Assembly (NCBI RefSeq): GCF_036320965.1
Contig: NC_092242.1
Location: 60,781,520 to 60,845,519 of the forward strand
Direction of reading: 5' to 3'
DNA: 64,000 bases
Source of the DNA: Panulirus ornatus
Taxonomy: Eukaryota > Arthropoda > Malacostraca > Decapoda > Palinuridae
This document shows, piece by piece, positions 11,991 to 24,374 of the stretch. The position numbers and the translations under genes were made by a program. Below the pieces are notes generated by a model. The model saw nothing but the letters and a program-made list of their open reading frames with translations. It did not search any database and was not told where the DNA came from. Position 1 is the first letter of the stretch. Each line of letters begins with the position of its first letter.

Positions 11991-12770
11991 CAAGGGTATT
12001 AGATTCAGCAGGGTTGAGGGTCAGGTTAGCTGAGGTGTAAGTTTAAATGGAGAAAAATTGGAGTGGACATGGCAGCTAATGGAACCATGGGGGCAAAGTT
12101 CTGAGTGTGCTGAAGAATGTGTGGAAAGAGAGGTTATTGTCTTGGAGGCAAAAATGGGTATATCTGAAGGTACTGTAGTCCCAACAATACTATATGGATG
12201 CGAGGCAAGGGGTGTGGAGGAGGCTGGATATGTAGAAAATTAAATGTTTGAGGGCAATATGTGGTGTGTGAACTGGTTTGATCGAGTAAATAATGAAAGG
12301 GTAAGAGAGCGATGAGGCAATAAAAAGTGTGGTTGAAAGAGCTGAAGAGGGTGTACTGAAATGGAGAGAATGAGTTAGGAAAGGAAGACAAAGAGGATAT
12401 TATATGTGTCAGAAGTGGAAGGAATAAGAGGGGGGACATCAAATTGGAGGTGGAAGGATGGAATGAAAGACATCCTGAGTGACTGGGGTCTGAACATGCA
12501 GAAAGGCAAAAGGCATGCATAGGACAGAGTGAATTGGAACATAGCAGTGTGCAAGGGTCGATGTGCTGTCAATGGACCGAACTATGGCATGTGCAACATC
12601 TGGGGTAAACCATGGAAAGGTCTCTGGTTTTGGATAGAGAGCTGTGGTTTCGGTGCATTACATATGACAGCTAGAGAATGAAAGTGAGTGGATGCTGTCT
12701 TTTTACATCTGTTCCTGGCATCACCTCACTTATGCAAGAAATGACGATCTAGAATAAAAAATATAATGAG
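11991..12770 (+). mobile_element. older LINE copy, part downstream of nested insertion
   Basis: Resumes the element interrupted at 10,474: NKSKGIRFSRVEGQV, MLYGCEA-like, KTKRILYVSEVEGI and NWRWKDGMKDILSDWGLNMQ. It has many stops and a lost segment in the DLAADG region, then a long-form 3'UTR to about 12,770. Confidence 0.75.
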
Positions 12771-13907
12771 AATGCTCAATGCATGAGCTGGTGGTATTCT
12801 GAGAAGATGTACTTACAAGGGAATGAGTTGGATTAAGATTAAAAATAAACAAAGAGAATTGGAAGTTAAGAATATTATTGGATCAGATAATATAATCACA
12901 AAGGCTGATTCTGTAAAAGTGATATAAACAGCCATCATTAAATACGGGAGTAGGAAAAACTGAATATAATGTACTGCATGATAATTCGGGAAGAAGTTTC
13001 CAGAGTTTGAATAAATGGCCAGCTGGGATAGAAGAATTAAAGGTAATATATTAAAAAGGTTTTGCATACAAAGCACCATAACTTCATGAACTTGAGGCAA
13101 TTTACCTGCTATGCAAAACCTTTTCCTATTCCACCTTTAATTTCTGGGAAACCCAATTCTGCAAATATTCCTCTACTCTATTCTTCCTTCTACTGGCTTC
13201 CTTTCACAAACTACTTTTGTGTTAACCTTACAAAAACCTCTTGTAACATGGTTCCACAGATTTACAATAAAGGGAACTCCCATTCCCAATCTACATCCCT
13301 GTACCTCATCCCTGAAGTATATCAAATACTAAATAGCAATGCTGAAACCATATGCTACAGAGTTTTACATGCTGGACTGGCTCAAATCAAAGTAGCCACT
13401 ATTTACTTTAAAACTAAAACAGAATAAATATATACAATAAAGACTACTTGAAAAGGTACTGGAAAGAGAATACAGAGGCACAAAAAACAGAAGAGAAAGT
13501 AATGGAAACAAATAATGTCAGTGACCATAAAATCATCTATAGGATAGACAGCAATAATCTTATTATCTCCATAGCAGAGGGGTCTGTCTATGACAAAGGC
13601 CAGTTGGTTTACAAAATAATCTGAATTCTGTTGTTTCTTTTTTGAAAGTAATGCATATTTTGATGCATTGTACAGTGTAACCTACTATTTCTAACATTCT
13701 TCTACAGCTCATATTGATTGCATTGCTACCAATGTTGAAAGTTCCAATATTTAAGATGTTCATATTGAACTTCTCTATTCCAGAACCAAATATGCAATGA
13801 AAGGCAGCATGAGAAGTAATGAATATATGGATATCTATCATTAACCATCTTTGCTTGTGTCAAAAGTGAAAGAAAAGATTCAGATCTATTTTTCCTGGAA
13901 AACCTAC
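12771..13907. other. Sbf intron 2 sequence, no feature seen
   Basis: AT-rich, no tandem repeats and no credible ORF. Confidence 0.5.
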
Positions 13908-13993
13908 CAGCTCCAGGCCCTCAATAAATGGAGTGTCTGGCCAGTCCCGCTCAGGGAATCGTTGGACAATTTTGCCACAGCCAATCCCATTAC
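13908..13993 (-). CDS. Sbf: Sbf exon 2 (uDENN region)
   Basis: On the minus strand a TTTTTGACAG acceptor is followed by an 86-nt exon and a GTAGGT donor. Entered in phase 1 it encodes a stretch containing [17 protein letters not shown] followed by IEGLEL, matching the SBF1/SBF2 segment [24 protein letters not shown]. It exits in phase 0, directly compatible with exon 3, which starts Phe-Cys-Gln-Pro. The intron to exon 1 is about 6 kb and contains several LINE copies, one of which (14,035-14,687) ends about 30 nt upstream of this acceptor. Both splice sites, the frame and the homology agree, so I regard the exon as certain apart from minor boundary choice. Confidence 0.9.
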
Positions 13994-14034
13994 CTGTCAA
14001 AAATCATGAAATTAGTAACTTTTAAAATCAAAAG

Positions 14035-14687
14035 AACATTATCTCGGAAAGCAAAAATGGGTATGTTTGAAGGAATAGTGGTTCCAACAATGTTGTATGG
14101 TTGCGAGGCGTGGGCTATGGATAGAGTTGTGCGCAGGAGGATGGATGTGCTGGAAATGAGATGTTTGAGGACAATGTGTGGTGTGAGGTGGTCTGATCGA
14201 GTAAGTAACGTAAGGGTAAGAGTGATGTGTGGAAATAAAAAGAGCGTGGTTGAGAGAGCAGAAGAGGGTGTTTTGAAATGGTTTGGGCACATGGAGAGAA
14301 TGAGTGAGGAAAGATTGACCAAGAGGATATATGTGTCGGAGGTGGAGGGAACGAGGAGAAGAGGGAGACCAAATTGGGGGTGGAAAGATGGAGTGAAAAA
14401 GATTTTGTGTGATCGGGGCCTGAACATGCAGGAAGGTGAAAGGAGGGCAAGGAATAGAGTGAATTGGAGCGATGTGGTATACCAGGGTTGACGTGCTGTC
14501 AGTGGATTGAATCAAGGCATGTGAAGCGTCTGGGGTAAACCATGGAAAGCTGTGTAGGTATGTATATTTGTGTGTGTGGATGTATGTATATACATGTGTA
14601 TGGGGGTGGGTTGGGCCATTTCTTTCGTCTGTTTCCTTGCGCTACCTTGCAAACGCGGGAGACAGCAAAAAAAAAAAAAAAAAAAAA
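14035..14687 (+). mobile_element. young 5'-truncated LINE with 11-bp target-site duplication beside Sbf exon 2
   Basis: Flanked by AAAATCAAAAG (14,024-14,034 and 14,684-14,694; the left end of the second copy merges with the poly(A)). It encodes the RT C-terminal 140 or so codons without a break (FEGIVVPTMLYGCEAWAMD through VKKILCDRGLNMQ to DVVYQG-stop), then the short 3'UTR and about 22 A. It is antisense to Sbf and lies about 30 nt from the exon 2 acceptor. Confidence 0.9.
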
Positions 14688-15169
14688 TCAAAAGTAGATA
14701 AAAAATAATGAATTTAGCATTCATTAAAATAAAAAGCACACATAAATAATGTAATCTTAAAATCACATAAGTGCAAATGCACAGCAGATGGTCTTTTTTC
14801 CAGAGTAAAGCTAAATTGGTGAAATAACAGTATGAAGAAATGTCCAATAATAAAGAAAGTTCCACGTAAGAATCTCAAAGACTGATTACCAACATGATAG
14901 AACAAGTCAATTAAATCTGCTGAGAGACACTAGGAGACTTATACGTCATAGTAAACATAAGTACAAAGTGTATATTGCTAGAAACAGCAAATAAAACCTT
15001 AAGGAGTTTATGGTTATGTCAGAAGTAGCAGAGATTACCCAGTACATTGGTCTTTTAATTTCCTGGTAATTGGTATTGTTCTACTTCTGCTCTTTTTATG
15101 TCCTCATTTACCACACAGTCTTATTCAAGCATTACATGATCACTTTATCCAATGCTATAAGAAGGAGTG

Positions 15170-16260
15170 AGGAATTCTGATGTATGTGAGTAGGTAGAAA
15201 GGAAGGTTAGTGGTTTTAGGTGAAGGTGGGTGTGTGGCAAGGGTGTGTGATGTCACCAAGGATGTTCAATCTGTTTATGGATGAGTTGGTGAGGGAGGTG
15301 AATGCAAGGGTCTTGGAAAGAGAAGCAGGTATGCAGTCTGCTGAGGGGGTTGGGGTTGGGGGCCATCAAGATGAGTCAGTTGATTGTTTTCAATTGATAT
15401 GGTACTGGTGGCAGATTCAAGTGAGAAAAGGCAGAAGCTGTTATCTTAGTCTGGGAGAGTAAGTGAAAGGAGGAAGCTGAGAATAAATCTAATAAACGCA
15501 AGGTTATTAGGTTTAGCAATGAAAAGTTATATGGCATGTGAATTTGATTGGAGTGAACTTGAAAGATGTGGTGTGTTTCAGGTACCTGGGAGTGATAAGG
15601 TAGTGCATAGATCTATGGGAACTGACGTGAGCCTAGGTTGGGTGATGAGGGGAAAGGCTTCGACTTAATGAGGAATATATGGAAAGAGAAGTCACATTCT
15701 TTGATGGCAACAATGGTTATAGTGGTCCTATTGGTGCTGTATAGATTAAAGGCAAGCTTCACACAAAAATGCAAAGGATATGGTGAATGAGTTGGAAATG
15801 ATATGTCTGGGGACAATATGTGGTGAAAAGGGGGTCAATTCTATAAGAAATGATTGGGTAAGAGTGATAAGGTAGCAAGAGGAGTATGTATGAGAGAGCT
15901 GAAGAAGGTATGCCGATATGCTTTGGACAAATGGAGAGGATGAGTGAGGAGAGGATTACTATGAGGGTATACATGTAAATGGATGGAACATGTTAAAGGA
16001 GGAAACCAAGGTGGTGGGGGACAGAGTGAAAGAAGTTTTGAATGCTCATGACCAGAATATGCAGATGGAGGCAAGGTATGCAAAGGATAGAGTGAATTGG
16101 AGCAATGTGATTTCTATGGGAAAATGTGTTGAACCAGGGCAATTGAAGTAGATGGGGGATACCATGAAAGGTCTATGAAGCCTGATTATTGAGAGAGGGG
16201 TCTGGTTTCAGTGCATTATATATGACAGTTAGAAAGTGAATAAGGAAATGAGCCCATTTC
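15170..16260 (+). mobile_element. degenerate LINE copy, RT to 3'UTR
   Basis: RT block VGVWQGCVMSPRMFNLFMDE at 15,223-15,282 is intact. After it follow decayed LVADS, FRYLG, MSEER and RVNWSNV-like blocks and the TTATATATGACAGTTAGAAAG 3'UTR region. Stops throughout. Confidence 0.7.
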
Positions 16261-16842
16261 TTTGTCTTCCTGGTGCTGATGCAAATTGACATATATAACA
16301 TGTAAAAAAAGTTATTTAAAAGTACTAGCAAGTAAAACAAATATACGTCACTAGAACCCATGAAAACCTTACCTAGCAACTTAAATGTTTGGTATAGTAA
16401 AAATACCTGGGATACCAACTTTAAATTGGTCAGCTGTTGCTGATCACATGGCTGCTTGGTCTACATCCATCTGTTGGCATTTAGTGGCATTTATAGAATA
16501 TTCAATTGCAGCTGTGGCTGGAATATCTGGAAACAAATATTAACCACTAATATAAATCTTGGCTGCTAGGGAGGTTTTCATAAGTTCTGGTGATCTTCTA
16601 CAGGAGCATCTACTTTTAAATCAATTACCCTTGCAACTTCCCTGATGGGTAAGTTTTCAGTCAACAATTATATACAATTTTCTATTCTTAAAGAATCACT
16701 GTTGCCACCGTAAATAGTGATGTAAGCATATGAGATATTCCTCATTCACTCCTTCAACCAATCATTTAAAATCAAATAACTTATTAATAGAAGAGTTATG
16801 AGGTATAAGGAAAATCTGTACGAGTAAGATATCATAAAAATA
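16261..16842. other. Sbf intron 1 sequence between LINE copies, no feature seen
   Basis: AT-rich, no ORF, no tandem repeat. Confidence 0.4.
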
Positions 16843-17750
16843 TTGCATGGAGGAAAACTGGAGGAAGTTAAGAGTTTTAGATATCTGGGAATGGGCTTAA
16901 CAGCGGATGGAACCATGGAAGCGGAAGTGAGTCACAGGTTGGAGGAGGGGGCGAAGGTTCTGGGAGCGTTGAAGGTGTGGAAGACAAGAACATTATCTTG
17001 GAGAGCAAAAAGGGGTATGCTTGAAGGAATACTGGTTCCAACAATGTTATACGGTTGTGTTGGAAATGAAATGTTTGAGGACAATATGTGGTGCGAGGTG
17101 GTTTGATTGATTAAGTAATGAAAGGGTAAGAGAGATGTGTGGTAATAAAATGAACATGGTTGAGAGAGCAGAAGATGGTGTGTTGAAATGGTTTGGACAC
17201 ATGGAGAGAATGAGCGAGGAGAGACTGACAAAGAGGATATATGTATCAGAGTTGGAGGGAACAAGGAGAAGCAGGAGACCAAATTGGAGGTGGAAGGATG
17301 GAGTGAAAAAGATTTTGAGCGATTGGGGCCTGAACATACATGAGGGTGAAAGGCGTGCAAGGAATATAGTGAATTGGAACAATGCGGTATACTGGGGTCG
17401 ACGTGCTGTCGATGGACTGAACCAGGGCATGTGAAGTGTCTGGGGTAAACCATGGAAAGGTTTGTGGGGCCTGGATGTAGAAAGGGAGCTGTGGTTTCGG
17501 TGCATTACAGATGACAGCGAGAGATCGAGTGTGAGCAAATGTGGCCCTTTTTTGTCTTTTCCTGGCACTACCTGGCTGTGTGTGGGTGGGTGGGGGGGTA
17601 GGGCTATTTCCTGTGTGGCAGGGTAGTGACAGGAATGGATGAAGGTAGCAAGTATGAATATATACATGTGTATATGTTTATGTCTGTGTATGGATATGTT
17701 GATATGTATATGCATGTATATGTGATAATGCGGGAAATGGCGAATAGTAT
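16843..17750 (+). mobile_element. LINE copy, RT C-terminal part and long 3'UTR
   Basis: Encodes KLEEVKSFRYLGMGLTADGT and GMLEGILVPTMLYGC, then a deletion of about 60 bp, then WFGHMERMSEERLTKRIYV, GRPNW-like (SRRPNWRWKDGVKKILSDW) and AVDGLNQGM-stop in a second frame. The 3'UTR is long-form, ending GCGGGAAATGGCGAATAGTA plus an A run near 17,750. Confidence 0.8.
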
Positions 17751-17760
17751 GAAAAAAAAA

Positions 17761-17870
17761 GGGCATTCATGTATATATATGTGTACATGAGTGGTTAGGC
17801 CATTCACTGTCTGTTTCCTTGTGCTACCTCACTGATGCGGGAAACAGCTGTTAAGTATGATAAATATAAA
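17761..17870 (+). mobile_element. isolated LINE 3' tail
   Basis: The 100-bp terminal segment (GGTTAGGCCATTC, CTGTTTCCTTGTGCTACCTC, GCGGGAAACAG) directly follows another copy's tail, so two LINE ends are in tandem. Confidence 0.6.
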
Positions 17871-17879
17871 TATATACTT

Positions 17880-20019
17880 GAAATCATAAAAATAACCTGA
17901 CTATTTCAACACTGCAGGTGTCCTGGGGGTTCAATTATTGGTAAATACTATTGTTATCAAAACACGTACACCACTTAACTACACTATGGATTATTTGGTC
18001 AGAAGGTAAACCTCAGGTTTAGACATCTATACTATAGAGACATAGAAATCTGACCCTATGTGGGACAAATCTCATAAGCATTATTTCAATTCCTATATCT
18101 TAATATACATCTGCATTCACCCAAAATTTTCACTGAAGTTGGATTCAGTCAGATCCAAACGTTACAATGCATGGCAGCATTCTGTGGAATGCGTCAACAG
18201 TAGAGGAAATCAGGCATATTCAGATCACGTAGGCAGGTTTTTGTGTTGTATCACATCTTTATTCAGTTTGCATTTCGACAAATAAAGTTCTGCAGAATGA
18301 TACCAAGCACCAGGTAAATGTTTGATGTCAGCTGTCTACAGGCTGGTCACTTATATAATAAACTCATGCTTTGTTAGAGGCCATTAGAAAATGAAGTCAG
18401 GAAGCTGTAGGCATCCCTCCAGTTCATTTCTTAAAAGTTATATTTTGACAAAAGTCTTGTCAATGCATTTGCTACACTTTCAACTGGTGAAATACAGTGC
18501 TTTTACCTAACAAATTCTGATAAAACTGGACATACGACAGGGAACTGGGGTTTTAGGTGGGATGAAATCACACAAAGTAGTGATCTGCAATAGAAATGGT
18601 CAGAATTGTTCAAGAGACATCAAAAACAATTTCAACCAAACCAAACCTAAAATTAAGGATGTCAGAAATGTTGATAATACCAAAGTTCCCTCTAATTCAA
18701 TGCCCTGCCCAACTTCAGAGAATTCAAAATGATGGAAGGTGTTACACCTTAAATCTACCTATATCTCTGACATCTGCTCCCTCTCGTCAAGATGGTTGCC
18801 ACAACAAAAAAGTTTCCACGTATCCTTGTCCTAACATGCCACCCTCGCATATACCAATCTAAACGTTCTTGTACCATTTCTCTTCCTCTTGTACTCTTCC
18901 ATTTTATTTCCTTATGTCAATGGCAGTCTTCCATTCACCTAAACTTCCACAATTTATATCAACTCTAAACAAAGTAATGAATTACAGGTAACACTTTTGT
19001 TACAATATATTAATTAATCCATGTGCATCCATAAACTGAAAAATTACCCCTTGACATACATACCCTTAACTAGTATAAACTTATTCAGCATTGTTCATAA
19101 TACATAATGCTTAAATTCATGCTCTGCAACTGTTACTGAATTCTCCAGACACTAACATTGCTGAAAAATCAGAGTATCCAAACCTAACGCTAATGTAGAG
19201 TTAAACTGGATTCTTACCACACAATCTTATGAACCTTTCATTGCAATCACCTAGCTTCACTGCTTTACAATAAAGCTATCTTATCCACATGTCTTAGATA
19301 AATTCTTCCACTCTAAATATTTTTGAGAGCTTAATGAGGCTATTTAACCTCTAAAATCAACATTCAACTCTACAATCAACATCTATAGATTGCCATTCAA
19401 TAATCTTTTCAGCACTGCACTGAAATGACAGCAGGATATCCAGTGTCATTTGGTGTAAACATTAAGTCGCTGGTGTCCCTTCTGTTGGTTGTTATTGAGA
19501 ATTTCCAATGGCAGATCCCAAACCATCACAATTATAACTAACATACAAGAGGAAAAAAAAGTCTAGAATTCTGCTCATTGGTTGTAATGTAAGGATAGGT
19601 ATATAAATTCAAAAGTAAAATCAGTAACAACTTTTGAAGTGATCACTTTACAATAAACAAAAGGATAACGTTCGTAAAGGTATAGTAAAAAGAAGAGAAT
19701 TAGGAGGTATGAGTCCAACAGGTAGATGCCCGAGTTACGTTGTGAGGATATGTGACCATGACCACCTCAAGCATCATAAACCTGTTCCCACAGCAGTTAT
19801 TCCCTTGCAACAACCCTTATAAGAATTACTGTCTTCCTCTTTCTCATAGAATAGTGGGCGTGGCAATTAGGGTGAAGTGGGAGGTAGGGATGACCCAGTG
19901 GGACCCAGATGACAGGTTCAGCACCTCCTACCTCCCACTCCTAGACCCTGACCAGCCGCCACCCAGCCCTCCCACTCCAATCATAATAAACCTTCTAACA
20001 ACTAAAGAACCAATCTTAC
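17880..20019. other. Sbf intron 1, proximal 2.1 kb, no feature seen
   Basis: AT-rich, no long ORF and no repeats visible. A short hydrophilic frame at 18,596-18,862 has no recognisable similarity and is likely chance. Confidence 0.5.
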
Positions 20020-20074
20020 GGTCTTTCATGTGATCGTATCCAACGATGGCAAAATAATCCGCGAGTCTCGACAT
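20020..20074 (-). CDS. Sbf: Sbf (MTMR5/13-type DENN protein), first coding exon
   Basis: Read on the minus strand the exon encodes MSRLADYFAIVGYDHMKD, which matches the conserved start of SET-binding-factor proteins (human SBF2 begins MARLADYF.VVGYDHEK). The start is the Met at 20,074-20,072. The frame stays open upstream, but family alignment fixes this Met. The exon ends in phase 1 at a GTAAGA donor (20,019-20,014), and the next exon completes the split codon. Sbf/MTMR5/MTMR13 proteins combine a tripartite DENN domain (a Rab guanine-nucleotide exchange factor; Rab21 in Drosophila, Rab28 in mammals), a catalytically dead myotubularin phosphatase domain and usually a C-terminal PH domain; they act in endosomal traffic and phosphoinositide control. 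Only the DENN start is inside this window. Seen: sequence, donor and phase. Known: domain roles. No promoter is evident upstream. Confidence 0.88.
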
Positions 20075-20829
20075 TATTAGCCTTCCCTGAGTGGGTAAAT
20101 CACCAATATATCCGTGTGCACGACCATCATTCACCTCACACAGCCATGTTAAAGCCAACTGAGTTGCCAGAGGTCGTCCCGCGCCTCAAAACCCTTCCCA
20201 AGGGACCCTACTCTGCCCTGAAATCTCCAACAGCTTGGAGTTTTTCCTCTTAATTAGTTGTTCATTTATGATGGCAGTCAAATTTATTAGATTAGTCGTA
20301 TGTGAAATATAATGTGCTAAACAAGAGTCAGATGAAGACTATGAAACATGCCTTATTCTATAGAATCTCCCATTATCCCCAGAAATCGCTCATATTTGGC
20401 CTTATAGATTTTCATTAATCGTCATTATGTTTACAAACATGATTAGTACATAAACAGTGTCTGTAAAAGTATACATTTTGTTCAAAATCTATTTCATAAA
20501 ACATGCATCAGCATGGCATTAACATAGTCTAGAAGTTTATACTCTTAAAAGGAAATGATAAAGAAAATAATTGCTATGTAAACTTGACTTGAAGTAGTTT
20601 AGCACACTAAAGAATCCATTATGCTAAATGATAAGATGGTTATCCTCTACAGAGAATGCGAAGATAGCACAATCATTGCGAATTTTATTAAGCCTTAGGC
20701 CAAATACACACGAACGATATTTCAAATATCCCAAAAGAGTGGCATATGATTGATCATATTTAATTGAAAAGTGCCTCTCGTTCCATGCCTTCGCTTTCCA
20801 GTATCTTATTCTAATTACAGCGATATATT
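20075..20829. other. region upstream of Sbf start exon
   Basis: Presumably 5'UTR and promoter of Sbf on the minus strand. The first 150 bp is moderately GC-rich. I see no TATA box at a convincing distance. Confidence 0.35.
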
Positions 20830-20830
20830 C

Positions 20831-20921
<91 letters not shown>
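20830..20921. repeat. compound (TC)n(TA)n microsatellite
   Basis: About 28 bp of TC followed by about 64 bp of TA. Confidence 0.95.
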
Positions 20922-20924
<3 letters not shown>

Positions 20925-21839
20925 TATTTCAGTAATCGACCTCCCATAATGCTAGACGTTAAGGATATCCAGAGCTGCCGCTCCTTAATAGATAATTAGT
21001 ATCAAATCATTATTTCAGGCAGAGAGATACATTGCATTACCTTCACTAATGCGAGAATGTTTCCATAAGTACAGCAGCAGTCTGCGCAGTGACTCACTTT
21101 ACCTTGTCTGAACTATATAACATTGACTTCCCTGTATTCAATGGCTATCTATAGTTCATTGACACCTTTCTCTTCTTAGTATAAAATAAGATTCGTTTAT
21201 AGTTTTTTAATGGATGTACGATAGCTTACTTTTACGGATCACAAGTTGTATGCAAGTTCGCCCCAGACGACTAGCTCAAATAAGATTAGCGCTTCGAACG
21301 CCAGAGTTGAGCGCGCCATGCTTAAATGATCACAAGCGACATCCTCAGGTTTAAACCTCGTTACTCATTTCATATCACCCTTGTGCCATCATACTATAAG
21401 ATGAATACTTGCGGAAACTCTCAGTTGTCATGATACACTTGTTTGAGAGTCAATGCAACATTTTCCAGGAAGACATGCATGGATCCCGCCCCCACCGGAA
21501 TCAAGGGTGAAAGCGTACAGGACGGCCGTGTACCCTCTGTTTATTTAGGGAATCTTTTAACATTCTAAGCGGCGAGGCATTTACCCCAGTGAATTCTATT
21601 TCTTGCTCTAGCACTGAAAGAAAGATCTGCTCATTTGCGCCAGTGACCAATGCCAAATCGGGCAATATGGAAGAAATAAGATATAGGGGCCCTTTTTGAA
21701 CTTTTACCCTACAGCTGAGAATTCCTTAGAATATACATCTGAATTTATCAGTGAATAAATAAGACTTGAAGAAAGATGGAACGTAACAGTGGGTATCTGT
21801 TTCATTTGTACTATATTTTGAACATATCTATTTTAGCCC
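20922..21839. other. no feature seen
   Basis: Mixed-composition sequence without ORFs, tandem repeats or recognisable elements. Confidence 0.4.
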
Positions 21840-22435
21840 TTGCAGTTAGTACTCTCTCTTTCCACACATTCTTCAGTGCTCCCAAAACCTTCACCCCATC
21901 ACATACCCTATGACTCTTCACTTACGCTTCCATGGTTCCAGTTGCTGCTTTGGCCACTCTCAAGTATTTAGAACACGCTACTTACTCCAGATTTTCTCCA
22001 TTCAAACTCAGCTCCAACAAACCTGTCTCTTTGCACTGCTAAAACTAATGATTTTGCTTCAATTCACATTTACGATCAACTTTCTCCTTTCACGCACTCA
22101 CAAACTCAGACACCAGCTTCTGCAGTTTTACCCCCGAATCTGTCACCAGTGCTGTGTCATCAGCAATCAACAACTAACTCCCCTCCCAGGTCACCCATCC
22201 CCCAAGAGACTGGATACTCGCCCCTCTCTCCGAAACCTTTGCATTTACCTCCCTCACCACCCCATCCATAAACAAACTTAGACCATTATGATTATACCAA
22301 ACACCTCTGCCGCGGACCCAACTTCACCTGAAACCAGTCACCGTCTCACGCCTTACACTCCTGATAAAAGCTCCTCACTCACTGCCACTCAGTCACCACT
22401 CTTCCATACAACTTACTAGGTACACTCAACAAAAT
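21840..22435 (-). mobile_element. old LINE copy, central RT region
   Basis: The reverse complement contains decayed blocks for VGLRQG...MSPW, FADDT (as ATTGCTGATGACACAGC), KLQKLVSEF-like, the NGEKL-like block and the DGTMEA-like block, in the right order, ending at a (TA)n tract on the left of the RT start. No open frame survives. Confidence 0.65.
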
Positions 22436-22436
22436 A

Positions 22437-22457
22437 ATATATATATATTATATATAT

Positions 22458-22551
<94 letters not shown>
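22437..22551. repeat. (TA)n microsatellite, about 115 bp
   Basis: Nearly pure TA with two interruptions, abutting an old LINE copy. Confidence 0.95.
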
Positions 22552-22554
<3 letters not shown>

Positions 22555-24295
22555 GATATCAAAGGGGTTAGAAGAATTGACAATGATATGATCATTATGC
22601 TTTAGTAAGTTTATTGTATATTGTACAATTCAAGGGGGCTTATCTCCCCGTCTCCCCTCCCTAAAATACGCCTCTGGGATGGAGGATCTGCAAGTATAGA
22701 GTGCTGAAGTGTGAAATGAGGGTGATCTCTCGTTTATGGAGGTTGGTTGCTGAGTACGGAGTGGTGGTTTGTGCGAGAGAGGTCGTGTGCTCTTGCAAAG
22801 AACCGAGTGCTAAGCATATTGATGTGGTACGATATTGTGTTCTTATTCAGTGCTGAATGTTTATAGTCGCTCAGCAAAGCAGTGACTGATCTGAGTGCTT
22901 TGTCTTAGCTGTGGTTTTATCACGTTAACTTTTGAAAGAGTGGGGTGACCAAGTACGTGAGTCGTAGTTTCGGGTGGCGCGGTTGAACTATTTGTGGAGG
23001 ATGGGTACTGAGGGATTTTCTTTTTATTTTTATCTTTAACCTGGCTGTCCCGTTCTTGAGAACACCACTTTCGTACTACCACATCACGCGAGTCTGAATG
23101 CCTCACACACACACCGGTAAACAAAGGAGTCAGGTATTCACTGAGATTCCAAAGTGAAATACTTTTCTTCTTAGGTAGATTTCTCTGGACTATAAACATT
23201 CTTTGATATATTGGTAAAATTAGATCTAGCATACATCCTGAACTTTATTTTTTTCCCGTAATCTATTTTGTCCAAGGCGGCGACAAGCCCAAAGCCTAAT
23301 GCAAGACCGTTGTTCAAAACGGTAATTGATTACATAGGCACTCGCGTCTCGCAGGACGCGCTTAGACTCGTGATAACGGAGGCAGTTGAGGTAGGTTCAG
23401 GACATTGGGACTTGACAGCTACCAAAACGTGGTTAGCGTACAAGAATGACATCCTTAGCTTACGAATGAGAAGTTAGACATACATAACACAAGAGCTTTG
23501 TGAGCGGAGCTCTAACCCGAGGCTTTCCTTCTACCACACTCTATCTGAGCTCCTTAATATATTCCGGATCAGCAGCGCTCGTAAAGTAACTAATTAAACC
23601 AGCATTCCAACGGCAGGCGGCAATACAGTCCCCCCACATTACAGCCTCCTGTGATGTATCTTATATCTTACCGAGATATCATTGGCAAGAGGGAGGAGGT
23701 GGCTGTACTTTGCATGAAAAAGGGTCGTAGAAATTCAAGCAGTGTTTGGTGTGATCGCTTTAGTCGTGCCTCAGTTGTGGCAACACTCGACTGAACATAT
23801 GACGCGGTCCTCGCGAGAACCAACCATGAAAAGAGATGAAGAGGAGTCACGAGCAGTCACGCCACATTCTGACGTATGTAGTAGGCGAAACGCACTCCCA
23901 CGGAGGGTCTGCCTGTGTCTGTACACTTTCGCGCATATTAACCACAACAATGTGTTCCGCTTTATGTCATAATCTTCAGCGATCCAATTAAAGTCGTACG
24001 AGAGGTCGTCTGCCATATGATATACAGTAAAGATGTAAGAGAAAGCAGACAACTCTCAGTGGCAAATGGTGGTAAAAAATGCTGCTGTTCGCCTTGAATC
24101 TACATTCGTTTATGATACAGTAAGAGGGTAATGAAGTGTAATAACATTTGATAATGATTGCGATGAAGAGTTAGAAATAACATGTCTTACAATGGGATTA
24201 TGATATAATGTGATGTTTAAAAAACTGCTTGAATTTACATGTCAAACTTTTTCATTTACATAAGATATACCTATTTGTACTGTCTGTTTTTCTTT
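22552..24295. other. no confirmed gene
   Basis: A plus-strand frame at 23,268-23,477 (containing FKTVIDYIGTRVSQDALRLV) follows a T-rich tract and meets a GTAGGT at about 23,390. It has exon-like composition, but no family is recognised and no partner exon is found. Nothing else is visible. Confidence 0.3.
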
Positions 24296-24299
24296 GCCG

Positions 24300-24302
<3 letters not shown>

Positions 24303-24332
<30 letters not shown>
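24303..24332. repeat. (TC)n microsatellite
   Basis: About 30 bp of TC. Confidence 0.9.
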
Positions 24333-24335
<3 letters not shown>

Positions 24336-24374
24336 ATCATCAGCAGCAAAGGCTACACACAAATAGGTAATTGG

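Larger units (their letters stand above)
4584..20074 (-). other. Sbf: Sbf gene span in this window (partial, 3' part lies left of position 1)
   Basis: Exons at 20,020-20,074, 13,908-13,993, 9,556-9,711 and 4,584-4,724 join in phases 1, 0 and 0 into one open reading frame covering the N-terminal 145 or so residues of a protein that is about 1,800 to 2,000 residues long in other animals. Introns measure about 6.0, 4.2 and 4.8 kb. A large share of these introns is one LINE family, inserted in both orientations. No exon is visible in the remaining intron sequence, which is AT-rich and featureless at 4,862-5,640, 12,771-13,900, 14,695-15,170 and 17,880-20,015. Confidence 0.85.
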
